Assembly: GCA_963969345.1 (NCBI GenBank)
Contig: OZ017766.1
Location: 12,214,001 to 12,278,000, forward strand
DNA length: 64,000 nucleotides
DNA from: Turbatrix aceti
Taxonomy: Eukaryota > Nematoda > Chromadorea > Rhabditida > Panagrolaimidae
Direction: 5' to 3'
Shown: piece by piece, positions 21,332-34,106 of the stretch
Position numbering within the stretch: position 1 is the first letter of the stretch
How the letters are laid out: every line of letters starts with the position of its first letter
Position numbers and translations under genes: made by a program
The notes under the pieces: generated by a model
What the model was told of the DNA's origin: nothing
Seen by the model: only the letters and a program-made list of their open reading frames with translations
The model's database searches: none

Positions 21332-22302
21332 ATGGCGGCTTCTAACAATGATGAACCGTATTTTCACATTGATAATGACAATAACGTACTACTTAGTAAC
21401 GTGGAGTATTATGCTGTAGTTTACACGTATTATCTGAATTTGTTGTTATGCGGATTTAATGTCATCTGTATTTTAATAATTTTGAAATTTGTTGTGGCAA
21501 AGAAAAACCTGCGGTCGCCTTTTTATATAATTTTTACCAGTGGCATTATTTATTATCTTGCTTATCAATTTGCAATTTTTGGTTTTTTTGTTGAGCAGTT
21601 TGATAACGTTGTAACCAACACATTTTTATGGCATCAGCAGGCATTTGCAGGCGCTTGGAACATGGTTTTGGCTATCAACAGGTATACCGGTAAGAATCAG
21701 TGTTAATTAGGAATGTGCAAAGGTTTCATTTATGGTTTTCATTTTTAGGAATTGCTCTGTTGCACCGAAAGAAAGCCATTTGGAATACCAAAATAACAAT
21801 ATTAGTAATATTTTTTCTGTTACTGTATCCATTTCTACTCTATTCACCCATCTGTTACAACTGGCTCTGCTACTGGGAAACTGGTGGACTGTGTATAGAT
21901 TCTTTTAACTATTACAACTACTCTCAGGTGATTTCGAATATAATCACTGCTGCAATTGCTGCCACCTGCTGCACGTCAGCGGGTTTATCTGGTCGATTGG
22001 ATAAAACACAACGCATCCCCCAATATCGACGACAAGCAGAAAACACAATGATGCTGCAATCAGTTTTTTTAACTTTTATTTTTGTTTTTCAATCAATTTT
22101 TCGATTACTTGTTTTGTTATTGTCATTGTCTGACATTGTGCCTTTAGCTACTTGTTGTATCATTTCTTTTCAAACATTGTACATCACGATACTGTACCTT
22201 CCTTTTTTCATAAGTAAAGGACTCCGATTTCAAGTTTTTAATTATTATTATTTTTTGTTGTTTAAAAATGGTAAAGTCTTTCAAGTATCAATAAAACTAT
22301 AG
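21332..22302 (+). CDS. Srg/Srv-like seven-TM chemoreceptor, paralog 3
   Basis: Exons 21332-21689 and 21749-22302 give 303 aa. The 59-nt phase-1 intron follows INRYT, matching paralogs 1 and 2. I use the ATG at 21332 because the resulting amino end (MAASNND) aligns with MASGCDE of paralog 1; upstream codons have no ATG in frame. Shared motifs: LRSPFYIIF, WHQQAFAGAWNMVLAINRYT, KKAIW, YNWLCYW, RRQAENTMMLQS and FISKGLRFQ. It is 3.2 kb from paralog 2, separated by repeats and the pseudogene fragment. Confidence 0.82.
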
Positions 22303-23339
22303 TATCGATGAGCAGTACGGCATAAATTCCAAGCTGCGCTTTGCAGAGTGGTGACTTCTGCATCTCGATTCAGTGACAAACAAGAATTGAAATGTCTGGC
22401 GTAAATTACCAACTATATAAATAAAATTTCCGTTAACTATTTTTGATTTTATTAGCCTGATACATACGTCAAATATGTTGTCTGTAATTTATTATCGACT
22501 TGCACTTGGAAATGGTGATTTGTAAGACAGCGTTTGTTTGTGTAAGCTACCCATGGTAATTTTGGAACGCAAGAGTGCAGCAGTTTTTTGTATAAAGTTT
22601 AAAAATATTTAAAAAAATAATAAAAAAGACACCGGGGTTTTCGATACCGCTGATTACGATAAGCTTATTTATTGTGATTTTCGCTAATAAATACAAAAAA
22701 ATACATTTTTTTGCTATTTATTGATCGAATATAAAATTTTTGATAGCAATGTTAAATCCGTCATCATCGATAACCCCCAAAATACTACTTGTTCCTAACT
22801 TTTAGACACATTGGATATATAAAATTCTAAAATATACGTCAGAAAACGTTTTCGTGTCAAGACCATGGGCGCATACTGAACCGACGCGCGACCAGCCAGT
22901 GACACCACGCAGGTAGCTATACAATTGACGGCGCTCTTTTCGTGCGATCCCGATACTCTTCACTATCTCTATAACTTTTGGTGTTCAATGATTAAGCATG
23001 AGTAAAAGTAATAAATGAAAATGAAAATGAAATAGTAAGAATAACAGGGGGAACAGGGTAACACGTATTGGGGAAAATAGTGAAAAGGGGGGATTGCAGA
23101 TTCTCTCAAAGTCGAAAAATCATATTCAGATGCAGATAAGTGAAAGAAAGGGTGACACCATGTAAGGAAGGCAAACACAAACACAAAAAAAATTGGTGTG
23201 TTATCTTATCTGACAACCTTACACATTTGCTTGTTCAATGCAGCATCCCTTTTCCGATCGATTTTCATGTACTCCACATACCGACGCTTTTAATTTTATT
23301 GGACCTAATAAACAACTTTGCCGATTCTAGGATACAAAA
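22303..23339. other. Intergenic spacer
   Basis: AT-rich with a short G/A-rich patch near 23000-23160. No gene could be supported. Confidence 0.5.
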
Positions 23340-24269
23340 ATGAACGCTCTGGTGTACAACAAAATTATAATTTTTGTAAGTTTAACTATTAAAAAATTTT
23401 AAACGTTAAAGTTTTATAGGTACTAAATTTGTTTGTATTCCTCTACGTTGCAACACCACCCGTATTTCCATGCATTTATCTCGTCATCGCCGATACTTTG
23501 TTCATCATGATTGTTATGACAATTGCAATAATCTGTTTTATCCAACGCTGGCACCTAAGGGTTTCTGAAGTCATTACAACAACTGTTCACGGGCAACCGG
23601 TAACTTGGCGGCATCTGGTACGTTATGTTATGATCCTTCTGAAAATAATCCAACACTTTGAACTCTAAAATTAAAATCATACATATATATGTAAAGTTGG
23701 CATTAAGAGAAACGAACTTTTGCGTTGGATCACAAACTCGGTTACATTGAAAAAAAATTGCACAAAGAATAAAAACAAATGTTTTTATGTATTGCTTATA
23801 ATTTAAAAAAACAAGACTAAAAAAGACTTGTTCGTCGTTCTCAAATTCAAATCAACAAAATTTCAGCAAGTTGTATTTGGTTCAATCTGCGCTCTTCTAT
23901 CGTTGATCGACAACTTTGTTCTTGCCGAAATATTTATCGAGTTCAAAGGAGCGTCATACGTTTTTAGTGGCGTAAGTCTGATCTGATTTTATTATTCCTT
24001 TTTTTCTTGAATCGATCAGTTTTTCTTTTCTTAATTTTTAAAACAGCACAGAGCTACGGACTAACTAGCTGGTACACAGGATGTGTGATCATTTTTTATT
24101 TCTTTGTTATGCAATTGACAAGTGGGAACGAACGCGTTCGTCCTTTTTTATAATTTTTTTTTGTTTTCAGCTTGCTACCTTTGCGCTCTTGTTGTTGTTT
24201 CTTGTCGAAGTGGGATTTGCGCTTTGGCACGAAGGTTACGATCAGCAGGACGAATATTTGGTTGTTTGA
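23340..24269 (+). CDS. Small four-transmembrane protein, family not recognised
   Basis: Four exons, 23340-23375, 23420-23617, 23867-23971 and 24171-24269, all in phase 0, give 145 aa. Hydrophobic segments lie at about residues 6-28, 31-54, 79-102 and 112-132, with a loop containing QRWHLRVSEVITTTVHGQP between the second and third and a short acidic tail. The arrangement resembles MARVEL-type or tetraspan-like nematode proteins, but I see no signature motif. A TTCTAG just upstream of the ATG could be a trans-splice acceptor. The next gene follows on the same strand after 372 bp. Confidence 0.6.
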
Positions 24270-24641
24270 GAATGTAAGTATTTTTCTTTTTCATTGAATT
24301 TTATCGAAAAATAAGCATTTCATTTTTCATTGATTTTTTTTCACAGTGTGAGTCACCAAATACAAAATTCGGATCTCTTTGCTCTGCAACATAAAAAAAA
24401 ACATTGACTGCCTCGCCGTTTGCATCCTGGTAGCAAACAGTCGCCGCTCAGCTAACCAGACAGGATGCATCGGCGATCTTTTTTTCACAGAAGGGCGCAC
24501 GCGCTGAGCTTGCTTGCTCCCCCAAAAAACCGGGCAGTATACATACGGATGTTTTTTTAGGCGACTGCTTATAATTTTTTCAGCGGTTTATAAAAAATCG
24601 CGATTTTTTTGTTTTCTTATTCGATTCGTTTTCTTTTCAGA

Positions 24642-25816
24642 ATGCACCGCATCGCCGATAGAATCTTTCGTCTCAAAAATGATGCTTCGTATCTGTGTAC
24701 TACATTCAATGATCTTATTTGTCGTCCGGTGACTTTTTACGCTGATCATCCTCTATCATCGCTTTTTTGTGTTGCTGTAAGTTTTTGAAATAAATATTTA
24801 TAAGCTTGTCAAAAAAACGGCGTGCGCTGGATATTGATTACATTGTTTTAATCGACTGATAACAAGATTTTAAAAATATTTTTCGACATTTATTTATTTA
24901 TTTATTAGACCAGATGTTAGGAGGCACAAATGACGTCCACGTAGGCGTAAATGTCTCGATTCGTTTTGGTCGCGATTTCTTCTTCCCATCGTCGCTGTGG
25001 TCTGTTTTTTGTTTTTTGGAGCGATTGTTCAACAAGACGCTCAACTCGGTTTCAATTTACATTTTTCGATAAAAAATGTAAATTGAAAAAAGCTGTTCTA
25101 AATTTGGTTTGAATAAAATTAATATGTTAGAAAAAGGAGACTCTTTTTTCAACAATTTTAAAATTCGAACAATTTTTTTTTCATGAATTCTTCATCAAAA
25201 ATTGCAAGTGTTATGAGCGGTATTTGAATTATTGTTTTTAGTTTTTTAACAAATTATTTTAAATTTTCAGATAACTCTTCTAATTGTCGTAGTGGGAAAC
25301 AGGTTTGGCTACCTAACCGACCCTGATGAAATTCTGTTTTTGGTTGTTACAAATGCTATCAACTTTGTCGTATGTGTGGCTATCCTTCTCGGTCTTGCGT
25401 CTCCAACTCTGCAAGACTGCTATCGACGTTCCCGAATTGTTAAACTGGCTCTTGAAGGAGAATCTTGTCAATGGTGTGAACTTGTAAGTATAATATTGTT
25501 CTGTAATTTAAATATTTAATTATTAATGTCATTTTTTAGAAATATAGTGTTTATCTCTGCCTGGCATCCATGAACTTTACCCTTATTTTATTTGCCGTTT
25601 ATTGTCGATTTTTGGCATTAGTGGTTTGTAATTATTTTATTTAATGAACTGTAAAATTGTTTGTTTCAGATAATTTACACCCTTCTAACGTTTACCTTTG
25701 TTTGTCACGCATTGGCTAATCTTCGTGAATCACGCCGGGCAAATAATGAATTGAGTTATGTTCCGTCGTATCGTTATTCAAGCGCTCAAGGTGTCGTGAT
25801 TGCTTCTGACCCCTGA
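24642..25816 (+). CDS. Small four-transmembrane protein, family not recognised
   Basis: Four phase-0 exons, 24642-24776, 25271-25483, 25540-25623 and 25670-25816, give 192 aa. A cytoplasmic-looking amino segment (MHRIADRIFRLKND) is followed by hydrophobic stretches near residues 40-56, 68-90, 118-142 and 145-163 and a polar tail. The ATG comes one base after a strong acceptor TTCTTTTCAG, so the messenger may receive a spliced leader. That fits a downstream operon gene behind 23340-24269. Both genes share four-TM size and phase-0 introns, but I see no sequence similarity strong enough to call them paralogs. Confidence 0.6.
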
Positions 25817-26402
25817 AGTAATTTTATTTTTTCTAATATGTTTTTGTGTCTTACATTAACATTGGAATATGTTTTTACAATTTTTTTGTTTGAAGAATTT
25901 TATATTTTTGTACTAAAATTGGAGCACAAATTAGGTTTTTTAAGTGTATTTTAACATTAATTTTCCTTAAGAAAGAAATTTTGAATAGTTTTTATCATAA
26001 AAAATTCGTTCTTTGATCTTTAGTTATTTTACATATTATATTGTTTCCAATATTCTTGGAATTTATGTCTTGGTATATCATTAGCGCCAAATGTAAATGT
26101 CGTTCTTCTTACATTGTCAATATTTTGCTTGCGTCAATCATTTGTGACCCGAAGGGATTTGTTACACTCATTTACATCAGAACCTTTAACTTACGCACAA
26201 CGCACATTCAAAGTACATAATTGCAATGCATCATCTCTAATGAGTCAAACAATATTATATTTTATGCTACAGTATCGATCTTCAGTGGCAAACAAAAATA
26301 CGGTACGCGCTATGACCTTCTTCCCTGTTTACCCCCCCCCCCTCACGCAATGTTTTTTGTTATCAATTTATGTATTTTTTGTCAACAAAACAAAACAGCT
26401 AT
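25817..26402. other. Convergent intergenic spacer
   Basis: Between the plus-strand four-TM gene and the minus-strand Sre-like gene. AT-rich with a run of C at about 26329-26341. No gene seen. Confidence 0.5.
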
Positions 26403-27760
26403 TTATTTGCTGTAGCTAACTTCATATCGACTTCTGCTACCTTGTATTCGAAACCAATTACTAACAGGATTTTTATACTTGCCGACGTTCTTGTTATTAT
26501 TGTTTGGATAAACAGCGTTTCTAGAGTGATGTCTGTTATTGGCTTTTTGTGTCCAGAGAATGCCAAGCTGTTGAAAATACATATCGCTGCACTGTTCTTT
26601 TGTGTGGGAGGCGCAAAAATTTTGTTGCTGACCAACTGTATTATTTGTATTTCCGCGTAAACGCCTAAAAAGATTGATTTTTTTCGAATACAAAAAAACC
26701 GTTACTCACCTGAATAGTTCCCAAACGTACTTACTGGACCATATAAAAGGAATTGGATAGGCAAAGCTGGCAATTGCATTTGTACAATTCCAGATAGTGT
26801 CAATGTACCCGTTAAGTTGAATATTACCCCGAGGAACTGAATACTGGTAATTCCAGATACTGTATCCCAGGCAAACAAAATTGTGCAGAGTTCCAATGAG
26901 TGAAAAAATTGAAATCTTTTGTATTTGTCGAATGTTGTCAAATGTTTGGTAGCGCTCGGTAAGACCGGCGACTTCAAAGTGCTTCTTCATATTTTTATTT
27001 ACGCGGTAAAGTGCTAAGATCATCTGAAAAAATTAGAGATTTTAAAAATAAAACACAATTAAGGTGAAAAAACGAACAATGCCCATGACAATGGTAAGCA
27101 AAGATAAACTTCCATGGAAAACGTAAAAATGAAAGATGCCAATATTTCGCAGTTGGTAAATTACAATGTTCGTCATCCACTTAAAATTCAGTTATTAATT
27201 ACGATACATATAACAGGAGTTGTTTTTCGTATGAAAATAAAGACAAAATTTTTGACAATTTTGTTTGAAAATTTGAACGCAAGTTTTATATTTTTGAAAA
27301 GAAGCGTAAACACAAAACTTATAAATATTTGAAAAAAAATTACCGTAACGGCGATAATCACAATCGAAGGATTCCACCTGACATGCTCATACTGCCTTAA
27401 AAATATTGTAGCCAACAACCTTTCACCACCAAGAACGACTAAATTAAAATAAAACTGATTGGTCGAAATATTGTGAATATACTGTATCCACATTTTTATT
27501 GTAGGTGGTATCAAATGGTTGTGTGCAATAATATGAGCAGCAATAAACATCCTCGTAATCATAGAGACCAGCAGTGTGACGCAGACATTGTAGCAACAAA
27601 GACGGAAATTGAAATGTAGGTACCTCGCATTAACCAAATGATAAATCCACAATCCTGTCACCATTAAAGCTATCAGCAGTATGAAGTATTCCACAATAAA
27701 AAATGCAAACCGAATGGATTCCAGGTTATCCGGTAGCGTGACTGTATAGTTATTCAGCAT
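26403..27760 (-). CDS. Sre-like seven-TM chemoreceptor A
   Basis: Minus-strand exons 27344-27760, 27078-27179, 26710-27023 and 26403-26664 give 364 aa. Motifs typical of the Sra superfamily (closest to class e) are GGERLLATIF at about 111-120 followed by YEHVRW, and LTERYQTFDN at about 194-203 before TM6. TM7 ends YPIPFIWSSK. The carboxy tail is Asn-rich and keeps a motif SDMYFQQL shared with receptor B. Exons 2 and 3 have exactly the same lengths (102 and 314 nt) as in receptor B at 32691-34031, so the two are clear paralogs. Expected to be a sensory-neuron receptor. The donor of exon 2 (GTTCGT) is weak and was placed by comparison with B. Confidence 0.83.
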
Positions 27761-29141
27761 CGTTATGAAACTAAAAATTTACAACAAAAACATTTCAATA
27801 AAAAAAAAACATTAAATTTACCTTGATAAAAGCATGTAAGCTGATAAAATGCCGAATAATTATTTGCTTACTGTAAATAATATGAGAAATAAACAATCAA
27901 CCGTCTAATTAGGTATTAAGGTATTACAACTGGCGTATAAGCGTCGTAAACGAAATAATCAGGGGACTCGCATATACTTTTTTTTGCACGTGCCTACGGG
28001 GGTTGGAAAATGTTCATTAAAATATCACACAAACGTAAAAAACAATGACAAAAAAAGTCATTTGATCGTTTTTGGTATACATAATATGTACATAATTAGT
28101 GTACCGTTACTTGTAATTCTATGTATTTCTAAACACAGTTTTTTTTTGCAAAGTCAGATTGTTTTTTGTGTAATAAATATTAACAAGAATCTATAAATTA
28201 TTAATAAAATGATCGCACAATTTAAATCTTTGTCAAAATTTTCAAACCATCACAAATTTAACGAACAAAAGTTACCCACACCAATTAGCATCTGCTTTCG
28301 TTAATGTGTTAAAGTTAATGTCGTATATTGTATAGATACGTTCGTTTGCGTGAGCACGTACTAAATATTTTTATGAACTTTTGTACCGTTTTGTATGCCA
28401 AATTTGTACTCCAGAAAAAGACCTAATGTTTTTCTAAAAATGTGTGGTATAGTTCCTATAAAAATGGCATATCTATTATATCAATAAGAAAACAGTTTAT
28501 AAATATGTTTGTGATTTTTTTGTACTTCAATGTCATCAAATAATTTTTTTATCACCATAAGAAATAAAAACTACTGATTAAAATGTAAAAACAAATGAAT
28601 ATTAAAAAGTTCTCTAATATTTTAAAAAATATATAGAAAATGGTACAATACGAAATCATGTTGTAGTATATTCATTTGCAAATGACAATAAACCCGGAAG
28701 AGATCTTATTAATAAATAATTGATCCATGTATGTTATGTTCATTCACTAAACTACCGCAAAAAATGTTTACTATAGAAGTAACCAAAGCGTTGCTAATAA
28801 ATTAAATGGGATCTCTATACTTGTCTGTAAACATAGAAAAATATATATCTAAGAATCAAAAGCTATTCAAAGCCGCTATAAAAAACTATAAATAACTTGT
28901 AACAAATGTTGTATATATACGTGTGTAACACAAAGTATCAACTTTCTTTTCTATCTGTAATTATGGAACTCAGGTTCACAGAGTCTACATAAGTATTATA
29001 GACATGTATACAAAATATGAAAAAATAATACCGGCTATACCCAATTTATTCATTGCAATAAGTCACATGCGTCAACAAACAGTACAATTAACGGTAAAGC
29101 ATTATTTTGGTTTTTCTTTGAACGTATTATTTGTTAACTCA
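27761..29141. other. AT-rich intergenic DNA upstream of receptor A
   Basis: Contains promoter candidates for receptor A, but no motif stands out. No exon or RNA gene was found. Confidence 0.5.
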
Positions 29142-31625
29142 TTAATTAAAGTTGACGTTGGTCATTCTGCTTGGACTGCTGCTTCTTCTCAGAATACTGA
29201 CCAGTTTTGGTTCCTCTTCAACCAGGTCCGCAATGTTAACAGTTAATTTTGCTGACGTCGAGGTGAACGATATTGGTACGGGGGTCGGGGATGCTTCTAT
29301 AGCCAGCGGGCGTTCGACTGGAGTTGGCGCTACTGTTGCGAGTGGTGACGGCACAAATTCAAAAGTCTCAGCTCCAGCAAAAAATAAGAAAAAAGTATTA
29401 GCAGCGACCAGAATTCCAGCGTAGAGGTAGAAAAGATGAACGTATTCCTCAAATGTTCGATTTGGGGTCATGCCGGGAACAATGAACGGATTGATGAACA
29501 ATCCCAGAGTCATGGACACCTGAACACACGCCATGACAGACGCCGGACTTTGAGTGGATATCAGCACTGCCGATTTTGTGAATCCTCCGCATTGAAAACC
29601 GAGTAGACAGAGAGAAGCCACGAGAATCGATATCGACAGAACCTTGTTTTCTGGTCCACCAAAAAGTGTCGAAGCAATCAGTCCCGCAGCTGTGCAGTAA
29701 AATGCAAGCGTGTTGAAAATTCGAATTTTCCAGTATTCAGAACAGCATGTGATACGGTCACTCACAATTCCAGTCGTCACCTGGATGCAGAGTTGGATGA
29801 CAAGGGGAATGATAGCGACCGAGCCGGCTTCGTTGATGTCAAGATCCATGATCCAAACGAGGTACATGACAATGAAAGCGATGGTAAACTGCTGAACAAT
29901 GATGAACGCAAGCATGGAAAAGCAAGGTGCAAGGACGCACGCCGTGCGCAGTAGTTTATGCAGGGGCACCGAAACTGTCGGTTTGTGGAGTCCTGCAGTG
30001 TGTTTTCCATGACTAATGCGGCCAAATTCTTTCACACTGAGGAATGGATGATTTTCTAGGTTGTCGCTGGAAAAAATTAATTCAGTTGAAAAACAAAACA
30101 AAAGAAAGACGAAAATACCGAAAATGTAGCATCCAAAAAATAAGACACAGACCGCAGAAAACGGTTTGAGCGTAGAAAATCGACGGCCAGCCAACTAAAA
30201 AAGTTTAGAAATCAAATTTCAAATTCTGTAAAAAAATTGAAAACACCCACAATTTTTAGCCATGTAACTTGCAATAGTGGTCGTAATAATCGCCGATAAC
30301 TGCGGATACCCTGTAAGTATCGACACAAAAACAGTTCGCTCTTGCAACGGTGCCCAGTTTCGAACAATCGATCCAATAGCCGGGTACATGGGACATTGGG
30401 CTGCGCCCTAAAAAAACATGAAATTCATGGCAGAAATGTCTCCCGTATTTTTATCATTTGAGCAAGTTTTGTAAACATGAGGAATTTATGGGCTTTCCTA
30501 ACTTGACTTTTTGTACCGCTCGATCCGCTCCCGCTCTTTTATTTTTTACATTTTCTCGTTCGCGTTCCTTATTTTTTTCATTTTCACCGCTCGCTCCTTT
30601 GATTCTAAATCTGTTTGCGATCGATAGCTCTGCTCGCGCTCTTTATTTTTTTTTCATTCCGTCGCTTGCTCCGCTCGCGCTCTTGAGCAGAGCGGGAGAA
30701 CAAAAATCGCCAGCGCTCTAAAATTATTAGCCAAATTGGGGGAAAATGACAAATTCAAAGGTTTTTCAGGTGTTTTTTTTAGCGACAAATCTACTCGAAA
30801 GTGAACGGGAATGATAAAACAAACCCGCACGCACCCACGAGTGTGTTCGCGGAGTCCCTTGTTTTCACGTTTTTTTATGTTTGTTTCGGGGTGCAAAACA
30901 ACAAAAAAAAGGTTGCAGGGTGACATGACCTTTTGCAAAAAAAATTGAGCATGCGTCAAAGCAAAAGACGCAACTTGGAAACCCCGTAAATTTTTAAATT
31001 CGGCGCACCCTGTATTGTTTTTATTTTTACCAAAGTTCTGCACAAAATTTAACCTTGTTCGTAAATGAACACTCTGTTCGCAAACGAACGCGTACAAACG
31101 CTTCATTTCAATGAAACTCACGATAAGCACCCGAAAAACGAGCATTAGAATAAAACTTCTAACAGCGATCAGAGGTGTTAGTGCCGTAGCAACGCAGGAA
31201 ACAGCAGTATTGACGAGTAATACTTCGTAGCTGCCGTACCTATGCATGAGCATAGTCAGCGGTACAATACCCAGTAGAGCACCCAAAAAAGGCATGCCAA
31301 AGATTAGGCTGATTTCAAAGTGGCTGTATTCAATTCGAGAATCCGTGAGAGACAGTGAGTCGTCTGCCCAGTCGACTTCGCTACCGTTGAGAAAATCTTC
31401 GTAGAAAGGGGATGATTCGAGTTCCATTATTTTTACAATAGCCGCGTTCCAGCAGATAATATTGCCCATAAGCGATGCCATCAAAAAGGCGCTTTGAAGA
31501 GCTATGATATGTCGAGTTCGATTTCCCCATGTCAGAATACCAAGGATCATGGACTTTAAGGTTGATGACAATTTTGAGGATTCTTGTTTTGGTTCGAAAT
31601 CGGTAATTTGGTTGATAAACGTCAT
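29142..31625 (-). CDS. Major facilitator transporter, SLC17-like
   Basis: Minus-strand exons 31122-31625, 30251-30407, 30119-30194 and 29142-30066 give 553 aa. The first exon has TM1, a large extracellular loop with NGS, and TM2-TM4. Exon 2 contains PMYPAIGSIVRNWAPLQER, the helix 4-5 pattern of the SLC17 (sialin/VGLUT/phosphate) family. Exon 3 contains GWPSIFY and leads to HPFLSVKEF in exon 4, the family's central cytoplasmic loop. Six more helices follow, and the carboxy tail of about 80 residues is rich in Pro, Thr and Ser. It probably moves organic anions with Na+ or H+; the substrate cannot be read from sequence. Residues before the ER motif lack the usual RxxxGxGxG and read RVLIGAAQC. 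Intron 1 (714 nt) holds a GCTC-rich repeat. Confidence 0.85.
30515..30720. repeat. GCTC-rich minisatellite in the MFS intron
   Basis: Blocks such as CGCTCGCTCC and GCTCCGCTCGCGCTC with T-rich spacers, ending in the inverse form GAGCAGAGCGGGAG. Same family as 20280-20790. Confidence 0.65.
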
Positions 31626-32690
31626 TTTTCTAAAACATAAAATATTTTTTATTAATAAAATGGAGCATCAAAAACCCGAGATAGTAGCGGAGTACATGTT
31701 GCACGTAACGGGCGGGGGTATTACATTATCCGCTGCGTAGTTATTAGACTAAATTGACTATTGATAACTGATTTCAAAGGTTCATCAGCTTATGGTTGAA
31801 TACATTATAAAATGGAAACGAAGAGCAGTATTTGCATGATTTTACACGTCAAGGTTCTGTCAGTAATCACAAATCAAAAATCTAGTAATATTGTTTTTGT
31901 TTAATAATAGATTTCGAAGTGCACGTCCGACATGAGAATAAAAGTAAAGAAATTGAAAAAAAGATTACAAATGAACTCATTTTTTAATGATTGCGTTTTC
32001 GAAAAAAATTTTTTTGTGGTTTTTTGTATTAAATTTTTAGTAATTTAAAATCATTCGAGAATCATTAGAAATTGTTTTTGAGGCTTATAACAATTTCAAA
32101 CACCGTACATTAATATTGTTTTACATTTTACCGTAATTGTTTTGCAAAGTGTAACAAACTTTAAAGAACAAATTTTTTCATGTTGATTGAAATTCCAGAC
32201 CCAATTGAACGGGTTCTTTTATATTTTTTATATTGATTAAAAAAAACGTAATTTCACAAACGGTTTAGATTTTTCAAAATTTTAAAACTTAACAAAATTT
32301 AAATTTTTTACCTGTAATGAAAATAGTAAGATTGATTTTCCTGTTATAATTTGCCTTTGTTTTGACAACGGGATTAGTATGTACAAAAAAACTACAAAGC
32401 TAATCGGTGAATACATTTATGTTTAAAAGCTTTGTTGCTCGAAGCGGAGCGGAAGAGAGGGAGAGGGTTAATATTAATCCCGCATGCAATCATTTTGTTT
32501 TGTAGTTTAGCTTTTGACGTAATCGATTAATATTATTTATCGTACGTTTATAAAAAAATTATATTTTTATTGAAATTCGAATATCATGGTTCGGTAATTT
32601 TTTTAATAATAACTGCAGTTTATTTATTTTTTAATTTTTAAATAAAAATTTTATTATCATGTTTTGATTATTTTATAAACCAACAAAAAA
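31626..32690. other. Intergenic DNA upstream of the MFS gene
   Basis: AT-rich; no exon or RNA gene could be supported. Confidence 0.5.
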
Positions 32691-34031
32691 TCAAGTAGAA
32701 TGAAACTTGATATCCCTGACAGTTGAGATAGTAGCAATTGACTTCGATCTAGTTCGATATTGTTCGTAAGCTCCGTGGTGATCAGTGTTGTTACGCCACA
32801 CACTGTTCAGCTGCTGAAAGTGCAGATCGCTGTTTTCAGCGCCAGTTGATCGGTAGATTATGGCACTGCTGCCGCTGCTGATATACGATGGTGCATGAGC
32901 AATTCTGCATAACACACGTCTAAACAATAATGTAAACAGTCAAAAACATACAATATATGAAAAAAACCAACCTCAACAGCATCGAAACAATTTTACTACC
33001 GTATACAAACGGAATAGGATATATAAGGCTTGCAATCGCGTTTGTAAAATTCCAAATTGCATCAATGTACCCGTTGAGTTCAATATTTCTATTTGGAACC
33101 GAATATTGAAAACTCCAAATACCGTATCCCAGGCAGAGGAAATTGTGCAGTGTTCCGATGATAGAAAATCTCAAAATTTTTCGCGTTTGTCGAACGTTGT
33201 CACTTGTCTGGTAGCGTTCGGAAAGCTGAGTTGTGGTTCCTATTTTTGCCATTTTCATGTTGATTCGAAGCAGGGCAAATACAATCTGTAAAAAAATTAC
33301 AGTTTAAATTTTTTGGAAATTATTTTTTTGTTCTAAATAACCCTCTAATTTTGTTTTTTTTGTAGCGAAAATTTAGCCTAGTTTGAGTACAAACGCAAAC
33401 AAATAACTACAAAAACTGTGTACGCAAACAATCAGGAACTTTCTAGTTAAAAGGTCAAAAACTTACAAGAACCATTGAAAAGGTGAGCGTCGACAAACTT
33501 GCGTGATAAACAAAATATTTTATCACATTGTTATTTCGAAGTTGATAAATGAAGATGTTTGTCAACCACTAAAAACCAAAAAAATAAAAAATAAACTAAG
33601 AAAATACTTACTGTAACAATAATAATACCCGCCATTTGATACCCCCACTTAACATGTTCATATTTCTGAACAAAAACTGTCGCCAGCAACGATTCACCGC
33701 CAAGTATAACCAAATTGAAATAAAATTGATTGGTGCAAAGATTGTGAATGTACTGTACCCAAATTTTGACTTCAGGTGGCAGAAAGGTTTGTTTCGAAAA
33801 AATGTGAAAAGCAAGTAGCATTCTCAGAACACTGCAAAGCATGATCGTAAAACAGGCATTGTAGCAGGACATTCTGAGGTTGTAGTGCATGTAATTAGCG
33901 TGAAACAAATGCCAAATCCATAGCAAACCCATAATTAAAGAAATAAGAAGCACGATATTTTCAAGCACAAGCGCGGCATGTCTGACGGGCTGCAGTTCAG
34001 TAGGCAGAATGACGGTATAGTTGTTGAGCAT
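32691..34031 (-). CDS. Sre-like seven-TM chemoreceptor B
   Basis: Minus-strand exons 33612-34031, 33467-33568, 32972-33285 and 32691-32919 give 354 aa. An in-frame ATG at 34106 would add 25 residues; I prefer 34031 because MLNNYTV there matches the start of receptor A. It aligns along its length with receptor A: WVQYIHN, NQFYFNLV, YEHVKW, LSERYQTSDNVRQ, GTLHNFLCLGYGIW and YPIPFVYGSK. It differs at the conserved ER dipeptide after TM3, reading GGESLLAT instead of GGERLLAT. The tail shares SDLHFQQL with receptor A. Confidence 0.83.
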
Positions 34032-34106
34032 ATTTGGTAATAACTGTGACGGGTTGAGTTGAATGAATGTTCGCACAGGTCGCTTCTCGGTAACTTGGAA
34101 CACCAC

